Positions 24,801-36,800 of a stretch of 64,000 nt of DNA are shown here, piece after piece. Every line of letters starts with the position of its first letter. The first letter of the stretch is position 1. The position numbers and the translations under genes are program-made. The notes beneath the pieces are model-generated. The model was not told where the DNA came from, made no database searches, and saw nothing but the letters and a program-made list of their open reading frames with translations. This stretch comes from Spodoptera frugiperda (lineage: Eukaryota > Arthropoda > Insecta > Lepidoptera > Noctuidae): the NCBI RefSeq assembly GCF_023101765.2, contig NC_064223.1, positions 3,100,001-3,164,000 of the forward strand. Reading direction: 5' to 3'.

Positions 24801-27800
24801 TTTATTTTTGACCTAGGAAACTACCCAATTTGCGCAACGGTGAAGATTTGCTATATTTTGCGCAACAGCTTGCGCATCGTTTATTAATTAATAAGAATAA
24901 GAATTCTTTATGTTGTCCTCAACTATTATGAGGAAAAGTGTCTTGTGTGATTGTGTATTAGGGTTTTAACTTACTTTGATAAAGTTGCAAGAATTGTTCG
25001 CTAGCTTCTCCAGCAGAACCGACTTCAGGCAGGAAGCTCGTCAACAAGATCAGTACCTATAAAGATAAATTTGTTAATACTGGCTACTACTATCTATATA
25101 CCGTATGGGAAAACCTCTTATGACTTAATTTAAACCACATATTTGTTATCATCTTGGCTGACGATATACGAAAAATGAGCGAAATAGGCCCAGTAGTTAA
25201 GCCAAAAAGTGCATTATTCTCTATGAGCTAATTTGAACACTCTTTACAAATACGACATTATAACAGCAGCGCTGCGCGTCTGTAACATTCCTAGACAACC
25301 CACAACATTACAGCTCTTCTGTGGTCAAGGAACATGGAGCTGTTCACACAGAATTTAATACATGATTTATTTAATTATTTATATTGTTTGAAAATTTCAT
25401 TCGTTATTTTCGTTGGAATATTTATTTGTACTATGCTTCTGTAGACGAGTACTACTTGTAATTTCATTTAAGTCATATGAGTGATCTCCATACTGTATAT
25501 TAATATACTATATAAAGATAAATCGTGTACTCACAGCCTTGGTCCGTTCATAAGAGTCACAGAGCGACTTGACCATCTGGCAGGCGGTGTCGCGAGCTAT
25601 GCGCGAGCTGGGGTCGAACATCACTGGACGGAGCCAGCCGCCGTCTTCCAGGGCCAGGGGACGCATGCCGTGGGAGAGCATGGTCTGTGGAGAAGAAAGA
25701 TAATATAATAAAGGAAGAGTGATAATAATGAGAGATGTGCTTGCAGTTATACATGGCAAGAAGTTTTTAAATGTGAAAGTTAAGAAATACACTACAGCTG
25801 AAACTCGGTTTTGACAGAAACTTCATATAACTCACGCCAAAAATCGATCTCAATCCCATTGACACGTGAAGTATTTCTGATATAAATATTTTTATTTTTC
25901 AGCACATTTACTACTCGCCATTAATTTTTACTTTATTCAAAATATATTTCTTTTTTGTCAAATTGCTTTTTTATCTACTTAGAGACAAGATATAAACCAC
26001 TAAAATCCATAACATATATTATATTTTTTCTTTTTAAAAAGTGTATACATACCCTCTCCCTCCATTTCGCGAGGTACTTAGTAGCGAGATGTAGGTCCCT
26101 TAGTTGCGTGGCGGTAGCGTTGGGCCTGGGTGCGCGTGCGCTGGCCAGGCGGCGCCACTGCGCGTGCGGCACGCGGCCCGCCAGCCACGCCGCCAGGTCC
26201 ACCACCACGTTACCCGCGGAGGATGCCGCCGCTGTACCACTTGGGGGAGTTGTGACTGGGGTTGGTTCCTGGTAGAGATCATTTGATTAGTAAATATTAG
26301 GTGCTATGTTAATGTTTACATGTTGCTGTTATGTATACATATTCGGTTTACCTAGTTCACTGTTCGCCATGATAACATCACATAGGTGAAATAAACTGCA
26401 CATTTACTGAATCATTTCTTGACTATCAAGCACACATAGCCAAAATAATGTGTTTCGTAAAATCTTTGCGTAAAACATTTTCGAGCTAAACAAACCTTCT
26501 ACGAAAATTTGAATGGATAGAGTTTCTTAACTTACAATTTTTAAACCGTAAAATTCTAATTAACACTAATATTCTCCTTTTTTCTCAAGTCAGGGAAAAC
26601 ATAAAACCTAACTCCCTATATTCAATGATAACATACCTTAGCAGGCTCCTTAGGCGGCTCCCCATCAGTAGCGGCGGTTGCGGGCGCGGGTGCGGGTGCG
26701 GGTGCGGGTGCGGGTGCGGGCGCGGGCGGGGTGGCGGTGGACGGCGCGGGCGCCATGAGCTGCTGCATGTAGCGCAGGCACGGCAGCGCCACCTGCTGCA
26801 GCGCGAACTGGTGCGCTGTGTGGCACGACAAGACTAACCCTCCGTAAGTGCCGTTGGGCATTTCCATTTTATACTTAGCATACACAGGGCATTTTAGGGG
26901 GAAAATAATCTATTTGTTTTATAAATGAGTGGTCTTGTACGATAATCTGTTCGCACAGTGGATTCTGTATGTGTGTGATTCTAACTTTTTTCAAAACAGA
27001 TTGTACATTGATCATAGCGTACAAGGTGATAGTTATTTGTTACGCAAAATCTCGTGTGAAAGAGCTTACAAAAAAAACGTTCCAGTGAAATGTGATTAAA
27101 ATAAAATTCTACAAACCAAAAATGTAAAACTTCAGAAAAAAAAATTTACTGATACAAAAAAAGTCAAAACATTTAATATAAATTTTAGCTCCAGTTTAAA
27201 TTATAATTTATTTCTATAATTAGGTAGTATCCAAAAACGTAACTTACAGTTAGGTGAAGACGAGTTGATGCCGGGTATGCCAGCCAGAGCCTCTGCCTTC
27301 AGGATGGTGTTGGCCGCGGGCGTTATGCCGGCCACCTCCGTCAGTTGTGGACAACACCTAGCGATACAATGTATTTATTAATGCCTGAATCAAGGCAATG
27401 ATTAGGGCATGTGACACCTCGTGGTGCGAAGATCTGTTGGAGTGGAGACCATGGAAACATAAACGACCTGTTGGTAGACCACAGATGAGATGGAAAGATG
27501 ATCATTCATCATTGGATTCTAACAGCCCAAAATAGGACGAAATGGAAAGAAATGAAGGAGGTCTACACGAAATTGGTTGAAAAAGGTTTAAGATGATGAT
27601 GATGCCTGAATCATACAATCACTAATTTCGACGGTGCAAAATAGGGAGCAGCGACCCGATTACAGGCTTTATGCAATTACTGAAAATTTTGGAAAACTGA
27701 GACTATTCTTCGTGATATGATGATTTATGAAATAGCGTTTATAACAATTTGATCATAAAGCAGCCGACGAAACTGACACATTTGAATAACAGTCACTATA

Positions 27801-30800
27801 TTTGGATCATTACAAACATACGAACTGTATGACAGTGCGTCAGTCATTTTTATCAGATCTCTCGCTCGCAGTTTGTAATCACCCAACTATAGCTATTAAT
27901 TTAAATGAAAATACATACCAAACCCATAGCTTCACAATACATCTTAGCCTTGCCTCCCAGCATTCCACCGAATCTTGTACTTTCACAAGGGAGCCCAGTA
28001 GCAGTACTAACGGACGCACCTGTAACAAACACATTATCAATCAACAAATATTTTAATTACAACCTTAAAACCAAACTTTCTTAAGGTTCGACTAGTTTCG
28101 AACCACACCGGGGTTCTTGGACAGAATCGAGTGCGAAGAAAATAGTGGTCGTTAATATTATTTAAACGTGTCTTTCACTAGTCTTATACAAATATAAATA
28201 ATCACAAATAAAAATTTATGTCTATAAATTATCATTGTATAATATCAAAGTAATACTTACCGAGTTGTTATGATCTTGTGAAGCGGCGTGTCCCATGAGC
28301 GACAGAGTGATGCGCTGCGACAACAAGTTGCACAGTTGCTCCGTCGCCGGGAGGTTGTCGCGGGTGACTAGGCAGATTAATGCACGGACTTCTTCCTGGC
28401 ACTAAACGAAATAAAATTTATATTTAGTAGTTATTCATACTAGAAAAAATTGATATCATCCGCTTCTTATTCTTAAAATGATTATGATTATCATTCCATT
28501 CCACACATTGAATACCAAGCTCAACTTTAAATCCTACATCGAAATCTAAAATACTTTCTTTCAAGCAGTTTTGCAGTAAATATATTATTTTGATTTAATT
28601 CAACTTCAAAGTTTTAAGACAAAGTCTACCATTTCCATCTATCTGTAATAGATAGGCTCAAAAATAGAATGTATAGGTACCTGTGGAGTGCCACGATGCA
28701 GGTTGTGTTGTACAAGTTCCTGCACGAGCCCGAACCGACACAGACGCGCGCGGTGCTCGGTCTGGGACGCCAGGGCGCGCAGCAACGTCAGGCAGTGCTC
28801 CGCGCACGACAGCGCACAGCCGTAGCAACCACCGCCTGCACGACAATGTCATAATCAGAATTTCATTTAAAAAAAGTGCAAGTATATACTACTTTTAGTC
28901 ATACATACATAACCTCATGCCTAACTCCCATGGAGGTAGGCAGAGACCATGAAACGCCAATTGCTACGATTCTTACACACCTATTTCGCTTCATCAACAG
29001 TCAGTCATTTTATGCATGCTCGTCGGTTAAAGGTACTTTTAATTTGGACCTTCATATTAGCTGTGTACATTTTTTTCATAAATCATTTACATCAGGGACT
29101 AACCCTGATATAACTAGAAACTAATTTCCTACCTTTAGTAACATCGCCGTCGTAATTCTGCAGCAGACCAGCGTACACAGGTAAAGTATCGCCTTTCGTC
29201 AGTTCGCTCTGCGATCTATCGAATGCCACCAACTCTTTCCTAAAAAATTAAAATGAAAATGTCCTTGTATAGTTGCAATTTGTTATACATTGAGTGATCG
29301 TATTTAGGGGGACACCTTTTATGGGTGTGTTAGGGGATGAGAAATTTGTTTTTTTATAATATAATCAGTACCATAATATGTATATTACATCTATATTAGA
29401 AAATACAAACTAGAATGTAATTTTCAAATAAGCTGCGCAAGCGCATGCTCGTGAATAAACTCCAGAACTGACTATAGTAGCATAACATTATAATTTTTTA
29501 CGCGTAAAATGAGATAATTTCTCTCACATCATTACAATTTATTTCACCGTTTGTAAAATTTAAGCACTTTATTCCACTAACCTGCAAGCCAGCACCTTCT
29601 GTATGATCTTGGACAGGTCTTCGAAGTGTCCCTTGCTATCGACGCAGTACTTGTGCGCAAGAGTTTGTATGACGCGGTTGATCTGTGCGCCACTGAACGA
29701 TGTGTTACTCGCGTTGCTGTTCTCGTCCGCTGACCGACCTTCTAGGCGATGCTCGCTGATTTTGTGGAGTAGGGACTGTGAAGGGAGAATGGTTTTAGGA
29801 TATTGTCAATAGGGTTTTTTGATAGAAGAGATATTTATTCATTTTAGAGCAAATGAGAGTAAACAAAATGTGTTCCATTGCAAAATCTCGTCCAATATGA
29901 ACCTAACATTCTTACAAGTCACTATTTCATAAGCGACCCTGTTTAACGTTACAGTAATTTCGCACATATAAGCTTGTCAGTTAAATACTTCTTTGGTAAT
30001 CAACTATATTAATCGAGATTTGCCAGTGCAGCGACGTCATGCTCCAAAGATTATCCTCAGCTATTAAAAAAATCTTAAGTGATCTTTACTCTTACCTCCA
30101 ACACAGGCTTATTGGACGTCAACTGGCGATACACCCGGTCTGCCTTGTCCAGCAAGGCGCCAATAGTCTGGACCATCTTCTTGCGCTCCTCGTCGTTCTC
30201 AATAGTATCGACCGCGCAGCAAGGCCGCGCCGTCAGCGTGTAGTCAAACTTCGCGTACTTACAGAAGCCGCACGCGTGACACAGGAACGGGTCTTTCTCG
30301 TCGTAGTTGATTGCACTGAGAGAGAAATAGAAGACGTAAATATGGGCTGAAGCTTCAAATCAATTGGTTGTTTATTGTAAACTTTAAAATTGGTTTATGC
30401 AACTCGGTTGTTATTTATTTAAGAGAAATGTTATAGACTACACATTACCATCATTTTAGATGGAAGTTATGAAAACTGAAAACCCTTTGTGATAGGCTTT
30501 TTAATAGAAATGTGGGTTTTTTTTTAAAACATGTATCGATATTTTGACTTACCGACACTTGTGACATTGGAAGACGTTCTCTCCGCAGTTTGCGCACACG
30601 CCCGGGTTGGCTGGCACAGACTGTGAGCACCGCGGACATTGCAGAGACTCACCTACGACAAAATAATAACTATAGTACTAATAAAACAAAGCTAATATTA
30701 AATCTTATTATTCTTTTGGCCTTTATCTAAACAGAACTTGTCTATAAAATATGACAGAGACCGGGATCTTTTTCCGATCTCCAGCCCCTATTTCTCTTCC

Positions 30801-33800
30801 CCCTTCCCCTACGGAGATTATAGTGAAACCCGTTTTATGTACAGAAAGCAAAGTACTGGACTAAGGTCCAGCAGACTGGTAATGTGATGAGACATTATTA
30901 CAATGTCTATGTAGAATTGTATACATACCAGTAGCCTGTTGATTCTCGTAAAAGTCAGCGTACTCCATCATAAGGTTGCAGGCGACGATGGGCAGAGGGA
31001 AGTCGACGCGCACCTCCGACTGTCCCGACTGAAGTTGCACACGCTTCGCCTTGTGCCACATTCCTGAACATAGCAACATTATATAATGCATGCATGCATT
31101 TTTTATGTTTTGGTTGGTTTGTGTATAAAATACGTACTTTGAGTGTACGTTAATATAAAAACAAACTACCTTTTAGCTACAGAACCCACCCAGCCTCAAT
31201 TTTGCACTCGCAAGACAACACTAAAGAGGCGTAAAGTCACTACCCCAATCAGTGAAGGGTTCGCTAGTTGAGTGACTATGACTAGACATTGGCAAATATT
31301 CTAATATAAAAAAACGTTGCCCCATACTAGTATTTTCTCCTGTATCGTGGGTGCGTTTACAAACATACAAGTTCACATACATTTGGCACCCAGACCGGGA
31401 ACAATAATTTGTGGATCACAAAAAGAATTACATGAATTGTGACACGTATCGCGGCAACCTAACCGTGCAGTCATTTACGGCAAATGCAGCTTAATCCCTA
31501 TAGACATAAGATACAAATTCCAACACTCACCGGGTCTATTCTTAAGCTCCTGCACGGCTTGTACAGTCCTGTTGTTGTAGTAGAAGTTGATGGTCCGCAC
31601 CATCTTGCTGCGCTTTATATCACTGATGCGCAGATTGATGCGACTGATCATGTGACTGTTCACCAGCTTCACAATCTGAGTGGTCGTCGTGAACTTCGAG
31701 TCGATCTGCGTACAGTAGTGTGTTTAGCCCTTATTTAGTCGAGTTAAGGTTTATATTTGTGTGGTTTTTTGTGTTTATAGTGAGTGAGTTTAAAGTAAAC
31801 AAATAAAGTGAATCGATATAATTGGTTAAACAAATTATTAAAAACAAAAAGGAAATAGGCCTGTGTATTAGTTTATGTACAGGTTTTATTGTTTAGAATA
31901 GGTAAAGATCATGCACAATAATAATTGTCTACATGACTCTCAAATACATCAAAGTCAAAGTCAAAGCATTTATTTCAATTAAGTAATCCTAAATTAGGCA
32001 CTTTTGAAACATCAAATTAAATTGTCCGTCAGACTGTCTGTCAATGAAGCTAGGTGCTCGTTCCAAAGTATAGCTTCGAATAGAGAAGAACGATAAACTC
32101 CATTGTTACTCTTTTCAAAAGACATGTTTATTTACAATCTCTCTGATCACACACAAACTCCCATTCTCCTGCGCAAGCGCACCCTCATCGAATTCACTCG
32201 ATATCGAACTACATAAATAAACTAACCAATCACAATCTAAACCAACCTTGATAGTAGGCAGCTTGATGGTCGCCATGGGAACCTCAGGGTTGTTGCAGAC
32301 GAGGCAGGGCTCGGACTCGAGGTAGTACCCGTCTAGTTCCACGTAGGAACCGAGGGCCGCGTACAGGGCGGCGTTACCGTGCGAGGACAGAAGCTGGTTC
32401 TGATTGCGGAGTAATTCCACAGCGCTGCCTACGTATTTCTGTTTTGGGAAGAAGAACATATTGTTATTTATCTAGTCGTAGACTAATAAATGAAAATTGG
32501 AGTGTGTGACTACACACATAAAATATACATACGATAAATACAACCAAATCACATTATTTTACAATTTTTGTTTGTCTGTGTATCTGTATGTTCCGGCTGT
32601 TCTCTGAAATGGCCGGACCGATTTTGACTTTTTTTTAGGGGGGAAAATCATCCAATCCCTTCTCCCGCCTTGGGCGAGGCGAGATGGAGTGTTAGACTCT
32701 TGCTGACTAAAAACCACCACGTTCTTCCTCCTGCTTTTCGAACCGTAGCCCCAGTAAACCCGCTAGGTATTACGCAGCTCCGGATCAACCGATTTTGACT
32801 GGAATATAATTGGTTACTATTTCTATCTTGCTTATTATAATATCCTTACCTCAGTATCAATGTCTGGAGTCTTGAGCGTGAAGTATCCGAGCAGGTCAAC
32901 GAACTGCGCGGCTTTACGTCCGTACTGCGGTAGTGTTGGCCAGATACCCCATAGGAGAGATACCAAGGAAGCTTGGTCGGTTTGCGCCGAGTTGCTAAAC
33001 AGAATAATAGAAAGATGTAAGTAAAACAAAGGATAACATACTTTTCAGAAAGCTTAGTACGATTTTATGTTACGTCTAAAGAGAACGGCACGAGAACGCG
33101 TTCGGCGCCTTAAATTGATTGGTTCATTTGAGTTGGCCAATCAGAGTGCCGAACGCGAACTCGTTTCGATCTCTTTCAACGTAAAACAAACTCTTAGAGA
33201 GGACTCTGTAATCAAGTGACTTAGCAAAAGTATGTTAAAAGTGATGCCACTTTTTTAAGTTAAAAGTGGTTCCATTATCAAAATCAAAGAAAAAGGTTAC
33301 TTCTAATAGGCAGATATAAAATGAAAATACTATCTATGTATAGTCTGCTTGCGGGATTTTTAATAAAATTATTTGCTCTATTCAAAGTTTATTTCTACGG
33401 GGAACATAAGCTAGTAAAATATGATTCCACAAAATGAATATTTGCGTAGTTATGATTAAGTATAATTTCCAATGAACTTACTTGTAAATGGCAAGTAGCA
33501 AAGCATGGGCTTGCCAACGTACTGCGGTAGAGTTAGTCTCCAGCAAGAATGCTTTGACAAACATCCTGAGTTCCTCTTGGGAGACCTACAAGAATAACAA
33601 AATCGTTAACATCAGAATAATCTGAGCGATTAACAACCTTATGAAGACTGTAATAAGATTTAAGAAAAGCAACCTGTTTTAATGCTAATTCTAAGCAAAT
33701 TGCAACATTATTCGTACTTTGTTAAAGTTCATATTTAGTTAATTGTGTTGAGCGCAATACAACTTTACTTTTTACTTAGATTCATGAACAAGTTCGTTTT

Positions 33801-36800
33801 TTAATACTTTGCTGAGCAATTTTAAACTTTGTTTATACTACGTTAAGGTTCACAATAACGTACCTGTTTCAGTATCTGTTGGACGAGAGGTCCCACCCTT
33901 TGTTCTTGGAACTTGGAGCCATCAGTGGTGAAGGCGTCATTCTCAGCGCTGCGCTCACGGTCCGGCCAGTCTGCCGAGTTCTGCTGCAACGGTTTCTAAT
34001 GTGTGGTGGATGTTATTCATTTTGTTTGGTAAAGTAATAATAAGTGTAACTTAAATTTTAGGATTAAATTAAATAGTCCGTGAATTTACATTATTTTACT
34101 AGTTACGAAAGAATTCTGTGATTATCTGAAGTGGAAGAGTATCTGAAGTACTTCAGAAATTAAATTGTTTAATACACTGAACGACATTGAAGTTAAGTAG
34201 GTACGCGGCGTAAAGCAAAATGTGGAATCTAATAAACAAATTACAAGACACTATTGTAATGAGCTAACCTCTTACAAAATTCACAAAACACCGCCAACTG
34301 AGATCTTTGAGATTTCAACAAAAATGAATTGATCTATCTAAAAATATGTCTATTAAATTAACCTTAGCGGCCTCGTTAGCCCGCTGGTGGTGCGGCGGCG
34401 CGCAGAGCGCGGCCTGCAGCAGCTGCAGCACGGTGGGCGCGACGTGCGGGTGTACTGCGAGCTACGAGTATTTACCTTGCTGCCGTCGCCGGGGCGCTGG
34501 TGGTGCGGCGGCGCGCAGAGCGCGGCCTGCAGCAGCTGCAGCACGGTGGGCGCGACGTGCGGGTGTACTGCGAGCTACGAGTATTTACCTTGCTGCCGTC
34601 GCCGGGGCGCTGGTGGTGCGGCGGCGCGCAGAGCGCGGCCTGCAGCAGCTGCAGCACGGTGGGCGCGACGTGCGGGTGTACTGCGAGCTACGAGTATTTA
34701 CCTTGCTGCCGTCGCCGGGGCGCTGGTGGTGCGGCGGCGCGCAGAGCGCGGCCTGCAGCAGCTGCAGCACGGTGGGCGCGACGTGCGGGTGTACTGCGAG
34801 CTACGAGTATTTACCTTGCTGCCGTCGCCGGGCCGCTGGTGGTGCGGCGGCGCGCAGAGCGCGGCCTGCAGCAGCTGCAGCACGGTGGGCGCGACGTGCG
34901 GGTGTACTGCGAGCTACGAGTAGTTACCTTGCTGCCGTCGCCGGGCCGCTGGTGGTGCGGCGGCGCGCAGAGCGCGGCCTGCAGCAGCTGCAGCACGGTG
35001 GGCGCGACGTGCGGGTGTACTGCGAGCTACGAGTATTTACCTTGCTGCCGTCGCCGGGGCGCTGGTGGTGCGGCGGCGCGCAGAGCGCGGCCTGCAGCAG
35101 CTGCAGCACGGTGGGCGCGACGTGCGGGTGTACTGCGAGCTACGAGTATTTACCTTGCTGCCGTCGCCGGGGCGCTGGTGGTGCGGCGGCGCGCAGAGCG
35201 CGGCCTGCAGCAGCTGCAGCACGGTGGGCGCGACGTGCGGGTGTACTGCGAGCTACGAGTATTTACCTTGCTGCCGTCGCCGGGGCGCTGGTGGTGCGGC
35301 GGCGCGCAGAGCGCGGCCTGCAGCAGCTGCAGCACGGTGGGCGCGACGTGCGGGTGTACTGCGAGCTACGAGTATTTACCTTGCTGCCGTCGCCGGGGCG
35401 CTGGTGGTGCGGCGGCGCGCAGAGCGCGGCCTGCAGCAGCTGCAGCACGGTGGGCGCGACGTGCGGGTGTACTGCGAGCTACGAGTATTTACCTTGCTGC
35501 CGTCGCCGGGGCGCTGGTGGTGCGGCGGCGCGCAGAGCGCGGCCTGCAGCAGCTGCAGCACGGTGGGCGCGACGTGCGGGTGTACTGCGAGCTACGAGTA
35601 TTTACCTTGCTGCCGTCGCCGGGGCGCTGGTGGTGCGGCGGCGCGCAGAGCGCGGCCTGCAGCAGCTGCAGCACGGTGGGCGCGACGTGCGGGTGTACTG
35701 CGAGCTACGAGTATTTACCTTGCTGCCGTCGCCGGGGCGCTGGTGGTGCGGCGGCGCGCAGAGCGCGGCCTGCAGCAGCTGCAGCACGGTGGGCGCGACG
35801 TGCGGGTGTACTGCGAGCTACGAGTATTTACCTTGCTGCCGTCGCCGGGGCGCTGGTGGTGCGGCGGCGCGCAGAGCGCGGCCTGCAGCAGCTGCAGCAC
35901 GGTGGGCGCGACGTGCGGGTGTACTGCGAGCTACGAGTATTTACCTTGCTGCCGTCGCCGGGGCGCTGGTGGTGCGGCGGCGCGCAGAGCGCGGCCTGCA
36001 GCAGCTGCAGCACGGTGGGCGCGACGTGCGGGTGTACTGCGAGCTACGAGTATTTACCTTGCTGCCGTCGCCGGGGCGCTGGTGGTGCGGCGGCGCGCAG
36101 AGCGCGGCCTGCAGCAGCTGCAGCACGGTGGGCGCGACGTGCGGGTGTACTGCGAGCTACGAGTATTTACCTTGCTGCCGTCGCCGGGGCGCTGGTGGTG
36201 CGGCGGCGCGCAGAGCGCGGCCTGCAGCAGCTGCAGCACGGTGGGCGCGACGTGCGGGTGTACTGCGAGCTACGAGTATTTACCTTGCTGCCGTCGCCGG
36301 GCCGCTGGTGGTGCGGCGGCGCGCAGAGCGCGGCCTGCAGCAGCTGCAGCACGGTGGGCGCGACGTGCGGGTGTACTGCGAGCTACGAGTATTTACCTTG
36401 CTGCCGTCGCCGGGGCGCTGGTGGTGCGGCGGCGCGCAGAGCGCGGCCTGCAGCAGCTGCAGCACGGTGGGCGCGACGTGCGGGTGTACTGCGAGCTACG
36501 AGTATTTACCTTGCTGCCGTCGCCGGGGCGCTGGTGGTGCGGCGGCGCGCAGAGCGCGGCCTGCAGCAGCTGCAGCACGGTGGGCGCGACGTGCGGGTGT
36601 ACTGCGAGCTACGAGTATTTACCTTGCTGCCGTCGCCGGGGCGCTGGTGGTGCGGCGGCGCGCAGAGCGCGGCCTGCAGCAGCTGCAGCACGGTGGGCGC
36701 GACGTGCGGGTGTACTGCGAGCTACGAGTATTTACCTTGCTGCCGTCGCCGGGGCGCTGGTGGTGCGGCGGCGCGCAGAGCGCGGCCTGCAGCAGCTGCA

